Positions 16,989 through 26,645 of a DNA stretch of 64,000 nucleotides are shown piece after piece (positions within the stretch are counted from its first letter, which is position 1; each line of letters starts with the position of its first letter). The stretch is from the NCBI GenBank assembly GCA_946413525.1, contig CAMKKZ010000001.1:62001-126000 (forward strand), written 5' to 3'. The notes below the pieces were generated by a model. The model had not been told where the DNA came from and searched no databases. It saw only the letters and a list, made by a program, of their open reading frames with translations. Both the position numbers and the translations under genes were made by a program. This stretch comes from an uncultured Oribacterium sp. Lineage in GTDB: Bacteria; Bacillota; Clostridia; Lachnospirales; Lachnospiraceae.

Positions 16989-17988
16989 GTTTTTTCCCAA
17001 AAGCCTTTCTCAACTTGTGCTTCTCCTTACGTTCCTCGTCATCCTTCTCGTAAGCATTTACAATTCTCTGAACTAATGGGTGACGAACCACATCCAGGCT
17101 GCTCAATTCCGAAAACGCAATTCCATCGACACCTCGAAGTATCCTCATCGCATCCTCAAGCCCGGACTGTCTTCCCTCTTCCAAATCTTTTTGCGTCAAA
17201 TCACCGGTAACAATCACATGCGAACCAAAACCTATCCGTGTCAGGAACATTTTCATTTGCGCTGGTGTCGTGTTTTGGGCTTCATCTAATATGATATACG
17301 CATTGTCCAATGTCCTTCCGCGCATATAAGCAAGAGGCGCCACTTCAATCAGGCCTTTTTCAGCATTGGCAAGGTACTGTTCGGCGCCCATGATTTGATA
17401 AAGCGCGTCATATAAGGGCCGAAGATACGGATCAACTTTGGACTGTAAATCACCGGGCAAAAAGCCAAGCTTCTCTCCTGCTTCTATAGCCGGGCGTGTA
17501 AGTATGATTCTTTGAACTTCCTGCATGCGGAAAGCGGTAATGGCCATGGCCATGGCAAGATATGTTTTCCCGGTACCTGCCGGTCCAATGCCAAAGGTGA
17601 CCATATGGCTGCGTATTGCGTCAACATAAGCCTTTTGCCCCATGGTTTTGGGCTTGACAGGCTTTCCAAGGATAGTTCGGGCGAGAATCTCATCATCCAG
17701 ATTCAGGATATTGCTGCCGGAGCCATCTGAAAGCGTGAGGGAAATAGCATAATCCACATTTTGTTCAGTAATCACATTGCCGCGTTCGGATAGTTTGAGC
17801 AGGCTTTCAAAAACATCCTTTGCCCTCCCCGCCTGCATGGGCTCCCCTATTATCTTGATAGAACTGTCTCTGTCCACTACCGTCACATGAAAAGCCCGTT
17901 CAATCTTTCTGATATAGGCATCGAACTGCCCGGCGACGTTCCGTTCATGTTCCATAGGAATATCTATAATCTGTTCCGTTGCCATCAT
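16966..17988 (-). CDS. phoH: PhoH-like ATPase
   Basis: The 340-residue protein has a small N-terminal domain and the PhoH ATPase: Walker [19 protein letters not shown] and Walker B AYIILDEAQNTTPAQMKMFL. PhoH proteins are putative RNA-associated ATPases, often adjacent to ybeY and linked to rRNA processing. The frame is open to a TTG at 18000, but ATG 17988 with GGGGGG/GCGG upstream is preferred. Confidence 0.93.
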   Translation of the reverse strand: MMATEQIIDIPMEHERNVAGQFDAYIRKIERAFHVTVVDRDSSIKIIGEPMQAGRAKDVFESLLKLSERGNVITEQNVDYAISLTLSDGSGSNILNLDDEILARTILGKPVKPKTMGQKAYVDAIRSHMVTFGIGPAGTGKTYLAMAMAITAFRMQEVQRIILTRPAIEAGEKLGFLPGDLQSKVDPYLRPLYDALYQIMGAEQYLANAEKGLIEVAPLAYMRGRTLDNAYIILDEAQNTTPAQMKMFLTRIGFGSHVIVTGDLTQKDLEEGRQSGLEDAMRILRGVDGIAFSELSSLDVVRHPLVQRIVNAYEKDDEERKEKHKLRKAFGKKHERGNPV

Positions 17989-18110
17989 ATATTTCCGCAA
18001 TCCCCCCGTTCTAAATTGAGCCTGGCAAGGGCAAAGCCATACCTGAATCTCTTGCGGGACTACGACGGCGGATGCCGAGAATCATTTGCAGTCCCTGCGA
18101 TAATGAAGAA

Positions 18111-18138
18111 AGCCCTAATTCATCGCTGAATCAGGGCT
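18111..18138 (-). terminator. Terminator after rpsU
   Basis: On the minus strand AGCCCTGATTCA pairs with TGAATTAGGGCT across a four-base loop (one G-T pair), followed by TTTCTTC. It starts 20 bp after the rpsU stop. The T run is interrupted, so some readthrough into phoH is possible. Confidence 0.6.
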
Positions 18139-18157
18139 ACTCAAGCTTATGGCAAAA

Positions 18158-18334
18158 TTAATTGAACTTACGTTTTCTGGCTGCTTCAGACTTCTTCTTA
18201 CGTCTCACAGACGGTTTCTCGTAATGTTCTCTTTTGCGAATCTCCTGTTGGATACCAGCTTTTGCGCAATTTCTTTTGAAACGGCGCAAAGCACTGTCCA
18301 GAGACTCATTCTCTTTTAAGATTACGGTAGACAT
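18158..18334 (-). CDS. rpsU: 30S ribosomal protein S21
   Basis: This 58-residue protein begins [19 protein letters not shown] and ends in a very basic tail, [13 protein letters not shown], which is characteristic of S21. S21 binds the small subunit near the anti-Shine-Dalgarno region. A GGGAGG lies about 14 bases before the ATG, and a strong promoter lies about 40 bases upstream. Its placement before phoH and ybeY is common in Firmicutes. Confidence 0.96.
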   Translation of the reverse strand: MSTVILKENESLDSALRRFKRNCAKAGIQQEIRKREHYEKPSVRRKKKSEAARKRKFN

Positions 18335-18374
18335 GCAGAGACCAAAACCTCCCTTCGGATGCAGACTTCACTTT

Positions 18375-18402
18375 ATTATAGCACTGAATTTATATTCGTC
18401 AA
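18375..18402 (-). promoter_or_regulatory. Predicted sigma-A promoter of rpsU
   Basis: TTGACG (18397-18402) and TATAAT (18375-18380) are separated by 16 bases on the minus strand, with an extended TGC before the -10. It lies just after the chemoreceptor stop codon. Confidence 0.75.
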
Positions 18403-18437
18403 GAGGTATTTTCAAAGAGCCTGTCCGTCAGCAAAGT

Positions 18438-20711
18438 TCAATATTTCGAATTGTCAAAAGTCGTTGGCATGGAAGGAGTATTGTAGTTCATATCATCATA
18501 ATTATTGTAGTCATCCGAGGACGCGGCGAAGCTGCCGCTTTGCCTGCTTGCAGATGAAGTCTGGCTGGAGGAGGCAGAACCGCTCGGGTCACCCTTAAGG
18601 CGGAACTTGCTGACCAGGTCATTCATGATATTTGCCTGCCCTGAAAGCTCTTCGGAAGCGGCCGCGCTCTCTTCTGCGGTTGCGGAATTCGTCTGTACCA
18701 CTGACGAAATCTGATCGAGACCGATGGTAATCTGAGACACAGACTCTGATTGTTCATCGGAGGCCTTTGAAATATCAGCAATAAGCTCGTTCACCTTGTT
18801 CGTGCTTTCCGATACGGAAAGAAGGGCTTCTTCCGTCTCCGCCGTAATCTTTGCACCCTTGTTCACGGCCTCGATGGTTTCCTCAATCAGCGCCGCAGTA
18901 TTCTGCGCCGCTTCGGCGGATTTCTGGGCAAGGTTTCCTACTTCATCTGCCACAACGGCAAAGCCCTTGCCTGCCGAACCTGCTCTTGCGGCTTCAATTG
19001 CCGCGTTAAGGGAAAGAATGTTGGTCTGGAACGCAATATCATCAATCGTCTTGATGATCTTGTTGATTTCATTGGATTTCTCGGTGATCTCCCTCATGGC
19101 CTGGGACATCTCTTCCATCTTGGCGTTGCTGAGATCAACGGCCTTGCCGGCGCTGCTGGAAAGATCAGAGGCTTCCTGCGCCCTTTCTGCCGTATGTTTG
19201 ATCTTGTGGGAAATATCGTTCATTGTCGCGGAAAGTTCCTGAACCGAGGATGCCTGCTCCGTGGCGCCCTGAGAAAGTGCCTGGGAAGCGGAGGATACCT
19301 GATCGGCGCCACTGTTGACCTGCGTGGAGGACTGCTTGATGTCTGATACGGTACGGTTCAGCTCGTTGGTTATATCTTCCATCGATGTCAGCAAAGGACG
19401 GAAACTTCCTACATAATCATCCTGATGCCTTGTAAGATCCACGCTCAGATTGCAATTCGAAATCTCTTTCAGCTTGAACTGCAGATCCTCTATGATCTTC
19501 CGAATCCTTGAAATAACATTTCCGATGCTCGTGGCCATCTCACCAATTTCATCATGACGGCTATACTCAATGTTTACGTCAAAATTACCATTCGCGACAG
19601 ATTCCACTGCCTCACTGATCATTGACAAAGGCTTCAGGCTGCTAGACACCATCCGATAGACAACAAGGAAGAAAATGAAAACAAAGGCAATCGTCAAAAT
19701 AACCGCGAGGATAATTACGCGGTTCCGCGTAGCATTGTAGTCGCTGTTGCTGACCGTGGTCTGAACCCACCAGGTATCGCTTCCGGCTTCCAGCGGGGCG
19801 AGATAACGCTTTACCTTCTGTCCGGAATCACTCACGCTGTCAACGCTGAAAGCAGCGCCCTTTGCCTGCTCCTGCGCCATAGCCTCATAAGCCTTCGCAG
19901 GCACAACGTCCTTATACTGCTTTCCGATGTTCTGCGTTTTTGAACTATAGAGGACGAAGTTTTCCGTGCCAAGGAGATTGGAAAACAGAGAAGGATATCC
20001 ATCAACCTTGAGGTCGATTCCGGAGAAGAGGTCGACACTCACATTGAATACGACGGCACCCCTGAACTCACCATCTATCATGATCGGATAACCCGCCGAA
20101 ACAATTGTGTCTCCGTTATCCACATAGGAATTGGTAATAACGGCCTGCTGCCGGTTTTTCACCGTCGGATATGCCATGCCATTGGAAAATGTGCTGTAAG
20201 GGATATTCTGAACGGTGCCTGCCGCCGCATCCGCCTTGTTCATATAGGCGCCGTAATCCTCTGTTGTTCCGGGAAGGCCGCCCTTTTCAAAATACGCTGC
20301 GGCGCTGATGATATAGTCACTGCTCTTTACAGCCGCCTGGAGGGAACGGATGAGCACGGTCTCGCTTTCATAAACCTTCTGATAAATCTCTTCCCCGTTC
20401 ACGCGGCTGGTCCTCGTGCTGTCCGTTCCGTCCGTGCGATGGTTCATCGCCTCCTGGGAAACCATGATGACATTGGCCATGTTCTCGGTGGACTCATTTA
20501 CCGACTGGATTGTAGACGCGTTTTTCTCACTGATACTCAACATTTGCGCGTCAACCGCATCACTCAGAGCACGTGCGCTCAGCACAGTAATGCAGGTAGA
20601 CAGAACTGCCATTACCGCCAGCACCAGGAGGCCGATGATCAGAGCCATGCGCGTACTAAGCCGCATATCCTTTCCGCCGGATCCCTTCTTCTCTTTCGTT
20701 TTCTTACTCAT
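18438..20711 (-). CDS. Transmembrane methyl-accepting chemotaxis protein with dCache sensor
   Basis: The 757-residue chemoreceptor has a basic cytoplasmic N-terminus, TM1 at about residues 20-45, a periplasmic-type dCache sensor to about 330, TM2 ([21 protein letters not shown]), a HAMP domain and a methyl-accepting signalling domain. The signalling tip is [41 protein letters not shown]. The C-terminal tail is Ser-, Asn- and Tyr-rich and lacks a CheR-tethering pentapeptide of the NWETF type. The dCache call is by position and size; the ligand is unknown. AAGGAG lies upstream of the ATG. It is transcribed away from flgB and the che operon. Confidence 0.92.
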   Translation of the reverse strand: MSKKTKEKKGSGGKDMRLSTRMALIIGLLVLAVMAVLSTCITVLSARALSDAVDAQMLSISEKNASTIQSVNESTENMANVIMVSQEAMNHRTDGTDSTRTSRVNGEEIYQKVYESETVLIRSLQAAVKSSDYIISAAAYFEKGGLPGTTEDYGAYMNKADAAAGTVQNIPYSTFSNGMAYPTVKNRQQAVITNSYVDNGDTIVSAGYPIMIDGEFRGAVVFNVSVDLFSGIDLKVDGYPSLFSNLLGTENFVLYSSKTQNIGKQYKDVVPAKAYEAMAQEQAKGAAFSVDSVSDSGQKVKRYLAPLEAGSDTWWVQTTVSNSDYNATRNRVIILAVILTIAFVFIFFLVVYRMVSSSLKPLSMISEAVESVANGNFDVNIEYSRHDEIGEMATSIGNVISRIRKIIEDLQFKLKEISNCNLSVDLTRHQDDYVGSFRPLLTSMEDITNELNRTVSDIKQSSTQVNSGADQVSSASQALSQGATEQASSVQELSATMNDISHKIKHTAERAQEASDLSSSAGKAVDLSNAKMEEMSQAMREITEKSNEINKIIKTIDDIAFQTNILSLNAAIEAARAGSAGKGFAVVADEVGNLAQKSAEAAQNTAALIEETIEAVNKGAKITAETEEALLSVSESTNKVNELIADISKASDEQSESVSQITIGLDQISSVVQTNSATAEESAAASEELSGQANIMNDLVSKFRLKGDPSGSASSSQTSSASRQSGSFAASSDDYNNYDDMNYNTPSMPTTFDNSKY

Positions 20712-21056
20712 TTTCTGCTACTCCTTTTTGTCTCTTGCCAAGACTTTTGTTCCTATAGTAAAACGCTTTGGATGATTCCACTTGTCCCGCATGAAAAAAC
20801 TGCCGGAGGCAAGGACAACTTAACGCCAACGAACCGAACGCCCTTTGACATTTAACGGTTGATTTTCCCACGTCCAAGTGTTAAAATCCAAATGTCTATT
20901 CGAGATACCGTTATCCCATATGCCTTCCCGAATAGCAATCTGTATTTAGGAACAAACTGATTTTAGCATCATTTGTCCCGATAGTCTATAGATTTAAAAA
21001 AAAATTTGCGTTTGGAACGCGTACATCTTTCAGGCTGGCGGGAGGAAAGGAACAAA
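20712..21056. other. Divergent intergenic region between chemoreceptor and flgB
   Basis: These 345 bp contain no convincing gene. They must hold the promoters of the minus-strand chemoreceptor gene and of plus-strand flgB. The only candidate I can point to is the weak sigma-D-like element at 20882. I see no riboswitch signature. Confidence 0.6.
20882..20908 (+). promoter_or_regulatory. Weak sigma-D (flagellar) promoter candidate for flgB
   Basis: TAAA (20882-20885), 15 bases, then CGAGATAC. The spacing matches the sigma-28/sigma-D consensus TAAA-N15-GCCGATAA, but the -10 matches only at the central GATA. It lies about 150 bases before the flgB ATG. Confidence 0.25.
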
Positions 21057-21455
21057 ATGGCAGCAGGAGTTGAAATGTACGGGAACGGAGTTTCCCTGAC
21101 GGAAAGGACTCTCGACTTGTTGTGGGGGCGGCAGAATCTCACCGTCAACAACATCGCGAATGTTGATACCCCGGGCTTCAAATCCCAATTCCTTACATTT
21201 GAAAACGAGCTTGCGCGCAGGATTTCGGCCGAACAGTTCGGAAGCCATGTACGAAGAGATACGGGGAGGGTCATTGCCACTCTACGCGGCAGATTTCACA
21301 TAACCCTCGATGAATCCTCACGTCTCGACGGCAATAATGTCGATATGGATCAGGAACAGGTGGAGCTGGTCAAAACTGCTTATGAGTATCAATACCTGGT
21401 AAACTCCATATCCAATGATTTGAAGAGACTGGATGCCGCTGTCAAAAGCTCCTGA
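21057..21455 (+). CDS. flgB: Flagellar basal-body rod protein FlgB
   Basis: The 132-residue protein carries the rod/hook N-terminal signature RQNLTVNNIANVDTPGFKSQ and the C-terminal GNNVDMDQEQVELVKTAYEYQYLVNSISNDL typical of FlgB. FlgB forms the proximal rod of the flagellar basal body. GGAGG lies upstream of ATG 21057; a longer in-frame start at 21006 lacks this. FlgB genes normally begin a flgB-flgC-fliE operon, but here no flagellar gene follows. Instead there are 560 bp of repeats and then cheA. The reading frame itself is intact and of normal length. Confidence 0.9.
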   Translation: MAAGVEMYGNGVSLTERTLDLLWGRQNLTVNNIANVDTPGFKSQFLTFENELARRISAEQFGSHVRRDTGRVIATLRGRFHITLDESSRLDGNNVDMDQEQVELVKTAYEYQYLVNSISNDLKRLDAAVKSS

Positions 21456-21485
21456 ATTCCCTGACGGGATTTAGCCGCTTCCATA

Positions 21486-21697
21486 AAAGGAAAGCTGTTT
21501 GGTTTATAATGTCACAGCTCTTTGCCGGTAGTCAAAATGTCCAGAATGTCATTTTGAAAGGAAAGCTGTTTGACTTGCTATACCGCACTGCTTGTCGGTA
21601 ATTATAATGGTCAAAAAACCGTTTTGACAGGAAGCCCGTATAGATTGTGATACCACATCTGTTTATGGGCAATCAAGGCGGACAAACAAGCTCATTG
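21486..21697 (+). repeat. Three imperfect ~71-bp tandem repeats between flgB and cheA
   Basis: Units start at 21486, 21557 and 21627, each with (A)AAGGAAAGC or ACAGGAAGC at the left, and spacing 71 and 70 bases. Units 1 and 2 end with small inverted repeats (TCAAAATG...CATTTTGA; TCAAAA...TTTTGA). The third unit is more diverged. No coding potential is seen. Downstream to 21850 there is non-repetitive sequence with a direct repeat GTTGCGGATT. Confidence 0.7.
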
Positions 21698-21851
21698 ATG
21701 GAGGCCGGCTGCGATAAAGGTGCCGAGCTATTGAGCCGGGCGGGAAAACACAAAAAGTTGCGGATTACATACAAAACGGTTGCGGATTGACTTTTTGACC
21801 ATGCGAAATCAATTTCTCGCTCTGAACGGATCTTTCGTTTTTGTGACTCTG

Positions 21852-21878
21852 TAAAATCTGCGTTTCAGTAGCTGACAA
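21852..21878 (+). promoter_or_regulatory. Predicted sigma-D promoter of cheAWRB
   Basis: TAAA (21852-21855) is followed after exactly 15 bases by GCTGACAA (21871-21878), six of eight matches to the sigma-28/sigma-D -10 GCCGATAA. It lies about 140 bases upstream of the cheA ATG, in the only sizeable gap before the operon. Confidence 0.5.
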
Positions 21879-22017
21879 CTTGCGGGGCGGACGGAATTCT
21901 GACATTCCTCTTGCCCCGCTCTTATCAAATATCAAATATCATTCCAATTATAGTTCATACAGTATATTGTAGTATTCAACAGCCCCATAGGCATTGATTT
22001 AAAAGGCGGTACGAAAC

Positions 22018-24144
22018 ATGGATAATGGTATGGAAGGCATGCTCGACACATATCTGCTTGAAACAGAAGGTCTTCTGGACAGGCTGGATGAAATGTTGAT
22101 TGCCGATGAGAAGGTAGGCGACTTCTCAACCGACGATGTAAATGAAATATTCCGAATCATGCACACGATCAAGGGTTCCTCGGCCATGATGGAATTCAAT
22201 TCTCTTTCCGTGATTGCCCATCACATCGAGGATTTGTTCTTCTATATCAGGGACAAGGGCATAGATACTTTGAGCACGGAGCAGAAGAAAGAACTTTTCA
22301 ACCTCATGTTCCGTTCAGAGGATTATTTGAGGAGCGGGGTAGACAAGGTAAAGAATGGCGAGCCTTTGGAAGAAAATCATGATGAGTTCAATGCATCAAT
22401 TAATGATTTCCTGAAGAAAATAAGCAACAGCGGCGATGATTCCCTAGAAGAAACGTCTGAAGGGGCTGACGGCCAGTCTCCTGTGGCAGCAGCCGATTCA
22501 CTTACGATAACGAATCTTCCTGATGATCCGAAGGCAGAGGTGTTTTGCCACGTTTATCTTGAAGAGGGTGTCGGGATGGAGAACCTGCGCGCTTTCATGA
22601 TCGTAAATGCTGTACGCGAGAGCGAGATTGAGTTCAGGTATTACCCTTCGGATATGGACTCCAACCCCTCCACTGCGCAGGCAATCATAGATGAAGGTTT
22701 TTATTTTGCGTTTGACTCATCGGAAGCTGCCAACAAGGCAGAGCTCGTCTTGCGGGAACAGCCCCATATACTCTCCTATGAATTCATCAACGCGTCAAAA
22801 GCGAAAGAGACGCCGATGCCTGAACAGCAGCCCGAGGAAATCGTTGAGAAGCAGCCGGCACCCCAAGCTGCGCAAAAGCAGGAAGCTCCGGCTCAGAAAC
22901 AAGCTGAAAATAAATCCCAGCCTCAGCAAAAGCAAAGCGCCCCGGTCAAACAAAGCCTGATCAGCGTCAATCTCCAGAAACTGGACAGCCTGAACGACCT
23001 GGTTGGAGAAATAGTTATAACTGAATCCATGGTCACATCCTCTCCCGTGCTGAAGCTGCTTCCCCAGGAAAGCATGGATACATTCATGAAATCCGCTCGT
23101 CAGCTTCGGAAGCTTACCGATGATCTCCAGGACATTTCCATGTCGCTCCGCATGGTATCCATTTCGGGTGTTTTTCAGAAAATGAACCGCATTGTTCGGG
23201 ATATGAAACAAAAACTGAACAAGGATGTCAAACTGACCATCATTGGAGAAGACACAGAAGTAGACAAGACGATTGTGGACAGCCTTCAAGACCCGTTGAT
23301 GCATATTGTACGGAACAGTATGGATCATGGCATAGAAGAAACATCCGAAGAAAGGATTGCTGCAGGCAAGAACCCACAGGGCGAGCTTATTCTTTCAGCG
23401 TCCCATAACAGCAGCGAGGTTATCATCTCCGTTACGGATGATGGTTATGGAATGGATCCTGAGAAGCTGCTTGATAAGGCCGAGGAAAAAGGCATACTCA
23501 CGAAGCCCAGGCATGAATATAGCAAAAAGGAAGCATTGGGCCTTATTATGCTACCTGGTTTTTCCACCAACCAACAGGTGACTGAATATTCCGGTCGTGG
23601 CGTTGGCATGGATGTCGTGAAGAAAAATCTCGAATCCGTTGGAGGAACAATCAGCATTACAAGCGAATTGGGCGAAGGAAGCACCTTTACCATGAAAATA
23701 CCGCTGACCATGGCCATTATGGATGGCATGAAGGTCATGGTTGGAGATACAATTTTCACCATTCCTATTGCTAATATTCGTTCTTCATTCAAGATTGATA
23801 ACGCTGAAGTTATTCTGGATGAAAATGGCAATGAAATGGTTGAAAGGCTTGATACATTCTATCCAATCGTCAGGTTGAAAGATTTTTATCATATTAATGG
23901 CTTGTATGATGATTTGAAGGACGGGGTATTAATCTGGGTTGAGGCGGGTGACCGTTCGTGCTGCCTCTTCGTTGATGACCTGATTGGAGAACAGCAAGTT
24001 GTTGTTAAACCCCTCCCCCAATACTTCAATCCGTACAATCTGAAGGATTATGGCATTAATGGCTGCTCCATACTTGGCGATGGCAATATCTGTATCATTA
24101 TTGACGTCCTTGGTATTTATAACCAGGCAGTGGAGAATACTTGA
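22018..24144 (+). CDS. cheA: Chemotaxis histidine kinase CheA
   Basis: The 708-residue kinase has an Hpt (P1) domain with the phosphorylated histidine in EIFRIMHTIKGSSAMMEF (His49). A P2 region (about 180-260) follows, then a Gln/Pro/Lys-rich linker (about 262-320). Next are the P3 dimerisation helices (LDSLNDLVGEIVITESMV), the GHKL ATPase P4 (HIVRNSMDHGIE, VTDDGYGMDP, GRGVGMDVVKKNLE) and a C-terminal CheW-like P5 domain. It phosphorylates CheY and CheB in response to receptors. CheW follows after 15 bp, with cheR and cheB next. Confidence 0.97.
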   Translation: MDNGMEGMLDTYLLETEGLLDRLDEMLIADEKVGDFSTDDVNEIFRIMHTIKGSSAMMEFNSLSVIAHHIEDLFFYIRDKGIDTLSTEQKKELFNLMFRSEDYLRSGVDKVKNGEPLEENHDEFNASINDFLKKISNSGDDSLEETSEGADGQSPVAAADSLTITNLPDDPKAEVFCHVYLEEGVGMENLRAFMIVNAVRESEIEFRYYPSDMDSNPSTAQAIIDEGFYFAFDSSEAANKAELVLREQPHILSYEFINASKAKETPMPEQQPEEIVEKQPAPQAAQKQEAPAQKQAENKSQPQQKQSAPVKQSLISVNLQKLDSLNDLVGEIVITESMVTSSPVLKLLPQESMDTFMKSARQLRKLTDDLQDISMSLRMVSISGVFQKMNRIVRDMKQKLNKDVKLTIIGEDTEVDKTIVDSLQDPLMHIVRNSMDHGIEETSEERIAAGKNPQGELILSASHNSSEVIISVTDDGYGMDPEKLLDKAEEKGILTKPRHEYSKKEALGLIMLPGFSTNQQVTEYSGRGVGMDVVKKNLESVGGTISITSELGEGSTFTMKIPLTMAIMDGMKVMVGDTIFTIPIANIRSSFKIDNAEVILDENGNEMVERLDTFYPIVRLKDFYHINGLYDDLKDGVLIWVEAGDRSCCLFVDDLIGEQQVVVKPLPQYFNPYNLKDYGINGCSILGDGNICIIIDVLGIYNQAVENT

Positions 24145-24159
24145 GAGGAGGATATTACA

Positions 24160-24645
24160 ATGGCAGAAGAACTTAATATTCAGTCTGATGCTGAAACAAT
24201 AGATGACAAAGAGGATTCTCTCAATATTGAACGCTGCCTTACGTTTGAATCTGGCGGTTTGCTGATGTATATGAGCACAAAATATGTCAATGAAATTATA
24301 AACGAACAGATTATCACTGCCCTTCCAATGGTTCCTCCACATATCAAAGGAATTATCAACCTAAGGGGTTCCATTCTCCCGGTTTTGGACATTTGTATGC
24401 TTATGGGCAAAGAATCCGCCGAATATACAAATAAGACCTGCATTATTGTATTAAACATTGGCAGTGATTCCGTTGGCATAATCGTTGATAAGGTGCGCCA
24501 GGTAATTGATATTGATTTATCCGTTGCCCAGTCTATTCCTCTCCGAAACCAGCAAAAACTCACGAATGGCATGCTGACGTTGGATACGAATGAGGTGGCC
24601 ATGTCTTTGGATGTGAATTCGTTAATTCCAACGCAGATGATGTGA
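24160..24645 (+). CDS. cheW: Chemotaxis coupling protein CheW
   Basis: The 161-residue single CheW-domain protein links receptors to CheA. Typical segments are MVPPHIKGIINLRGSILPVLDI and SVGIIVDKVRQVIDI. GGAGG lies about eight bases before the ATG. An acidic N-terminal extension of about 22 residues precedes the domain. It sits directly between cheA and cheR. Confidence 0.95.
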   Translation: MAEELNIQSDAETIDDKEDSLNIERCLTFESGGLLMYMSTKYVNEIINEQIITALPMVPPHIKGIINLRGSILPVLDICMLMGKESAEYTNKTCIIVLNIGSDSVGIIVDKVRQVIDIDLSVAQSIPLRNQQKLTNGMLTLDTNEVAMSLDVNSLIPTQMM

Positions 24646-24681
24646 TTTTTGCTTTTCCCATAGATTATCAGGTACTTTATC

Positions 24682-25497
24682 ATGATGGAATTATCGCAAA
24701 AGGATTTCGAACGTTTATATCAACATATTCAAAGAAATTACGGCATTGACCTTTCAAAGAAACGACAGTTAATCATGAGCCGTCTTTCCAACACGCTGCA
24801 GGCGAAAGGCTATTCTGCCTTTGAACCGTTTGTTGATGACATAATTGCCGGAAAAGATAAGGATATGATCACGGTCATGCTGAATAAGCTGACTACAAAT
24901 TATACTTATTTCATGCGAGAAGAGTCACATTACGAGTTTCTGCAAGATACGGTCATGCCGGAAATTGCCAAGCGCCATGAACGAGATCACGTAATATCTA
25001 TATGGAGTGCAGCGTGTTCCTCCGGGGAGGAACCTTATAACATTTCCATGTACCTTTTGGAATATTTTTCAAAGCTTCCCGGAGTTTGGGATACAAGAAT
25101 ACTTGCTTCAGATATTTCTCAAAATATACTTGCAACTGCTATGAATCCGGAATATCCTCCCGAAAGTCTGGAGAAGCTTCCCACAGGATGGCAGAAAAAA
25201 TACTTTATAAAAAAGCCCAATGGTAATTTTACCGTAACCGAAGCTTTGAAAAAGAATGTCATCTTTCGGCCATTCAATTTAATGGATCCAATAAAATGGA
25301 AGATTCCTTTTGACTTGATTTTTTGTAGAAATGTGATGATTTATTTTGACCAACCCACAAAGGACGCTTTAGTCAACAGATTTTATAATGTGACTGTTCC
25401 GGGTGGGTATCTTTTTATCGGCCATTCAGAGGGAATTACGAAATCAACGTGCCCTTATCAGTTTATTAAACCGGCCATTTACCAAAGAAAGGCTTGA
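24682..25497 (+). CDS. cheR: Chemoreceptor glutamate methyltransferase CheR
   Basis: The 271-residue protein has the all-helical N-terminal domain and a SAM-dependent methyltransferase domain, with IWSAACSSGEEPYNISMYL as SAM motif I, RILASDISQNILATA, and FDLIFCRNVMIYFD near the active site. It methylates receptor glutamates for adaptation. Two adjacent ATGs (24682 and 24685) are possible starts. CheB, which reverses the reaction, follows. Confidence 0.95.
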   Translation: MMELSQKDFERLYQHIQRNYGIDLSKKRQLIMSRLSNTLQAKGYSAFEPFVDDIIAGKDKDMITVMLNKLTTNYTYFMREESHYEFLQDTVMPEIAKRHERDHVISIWSAACSSGEEPYNISMYLLEYFSKLPGVWDTRILASDISQNILATAMNPEYPPESLEKLPTGWQKKYFIKKPNGNFTVTEALKKNVIFRPFNLMDPIKWKIPFDLIFCRNVMIYFDQPTKDALVNRFYNVTVPGGYLFIGHSEGITKSTCPYQFIKPAIYQRKA

Positions 25498-25569
25498 TGG
25501 ACTAGCCACTTGATACTGAACTGAATGGGCGAACGGCATGAACAGGAAATAGAAACAAGGAACAAGCAA

Positions 25570-26637
25570 ATGGCAATAACAGGAAAAAAAATCCGGGTCA
25601 TGATCGTTGATGATTCGATATTATTTCGCAGCTTTCTCATAAGCGCATTAGAAAAAGACGATCGATTTGAAGTGGCAGGCTATGCTATTGATGCTTTTGA
25701 TGCCATGAAAAAGATTCCTCTGCTGCACCCCGATGTGCTGACTCTGGATATCGAGATGCCAAAAATGTCTGGTCTGGAATTCCTTAAGGAATTAATGCCA
25801 AAGTACAGATTGCCTGTTATCCTCGTCTCATCTCTCAACATCAGGGTTTTTGATGCCCTTGCTGCCGGTGCGGTTGATTATGTACACAAGCCCGATATGT
25901 CAGATGAGAACAATAAATCGAGCTTTTCACAAAATCTTCTGTCTAAAATCATGACTGCGTCTGTTGCAAAAGTTCGTACCAGCCAGTCGCAACCCTCTAC
26001 AAGCGCATCTCATGAATTGGCATGGAAACAAGCCGCAAGAAAAAGCGAGGGCCATTTTCCCGGGGAAAATATGGTGATTGCAATTGGAGCATCTACAGGT
26101 GGCACTGAAGCTATTTTGAGTGTCGTCCGTAATTTCCCCAAAAATATGCCCGGTGTTGTTATTACACAGCATATGCCGCCAGGTTTTACAGCAATGTATG
26201 CTGAACGTCTGAACCGTATTTGCAATATGGAAGTACGGGAGGCCAAGCATGGCGACCATATCAGGCAGGGTTTAATGCTGATTGCGCCGGGAGGCTTTCA
26301 AATGCGCGTGGTCCGCATGGGAAGCGGTTTCACGGTATCCTGCACAGAGGAAGAAAAAGTAAGTGGGCATTGCCCGTCTGTTGACGTTCTTTTTACATCA
26401 GTGGCAAGTTCCGTACGTGAAAAGGCTATCGGTATCATCCTTACAGGCATGGGGTCCGATGGCGCCGCAGGACTTCTGAGAATGAAAAAAAATGGGGCGT
26501 TTACCATAGGGCAAGACAAGGAATCTTGTGTTGTTTATGGGATGCCAATGGAAGCGTTTAAAATTGGGGCGGTATGTCAGCAGGCTTCCCTTTTGAATAT
26601 TCCTTCATTAGTTTATAAAAAACTCGGTATACATTGA
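25570..26637 (+). CDS. cheB: Chemotaxis response regulator methylesterase CheB
   Basis: The receiver domain (VMIVDDSILFRSFL; phospho-acceptor Asp in VLTLDIEMPKMSG) is joined by a linker to the methylesterase domain. The catalytic residues are visible: serine in GASTGGTEA, histidine in ITQHMPPGFT and aspartate in GMGSDGAAG. I take ATG 25570, which has AAGGA eight bases upstream, over the unsupported ATG at 25525, giving 355 residues. It is the last recognised chemotaxis gene of the operon; no cheY, cheC or cheD is in the window. Confidence 0.95.
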   Translation: MAITGKKIRVMIVDDSILFRSFLISALEKDDRFEVAGYAIDAFDAMKKIPLLHPDVLTLDIEMPKMSGLEFLKELMPKYRLPVILVSSLNIRVFDALAAGAVDYVHKPDMSDENNKSSFSQNLLSKIMTASVAKVRTSQSQPSTSASHELAWKQAARKSEGHFPGENMVIAIGASTGGTEAILSVVRNFPKNMPGVVITQHMPPGFTAMYAERLNRICNMEVREAKHGDHIRQGLMLIAPGGFQMRVVRMGSGFTVSCTEEEKVSGHCPSVDVLFTSVASSVREKAIGIILTGMGSDGAAGLLRMKKNGAFTIGQDKESCVVYGMPMEAFKIGAVCQQASLLNIPSLVYKKLGIH

Positions 26638-26645
26638 TTGCAATT

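Noticed and set aside
21486-21697. Possible CRISPR array
   Set aside because: Three long imperfect units without short identical repeats and unique spacers, and no cas genes in the window.
22795-23328. Minus-strand open frame across cheA
   Set aside because: It is antisense to conserved cheA domains and has no start signals.
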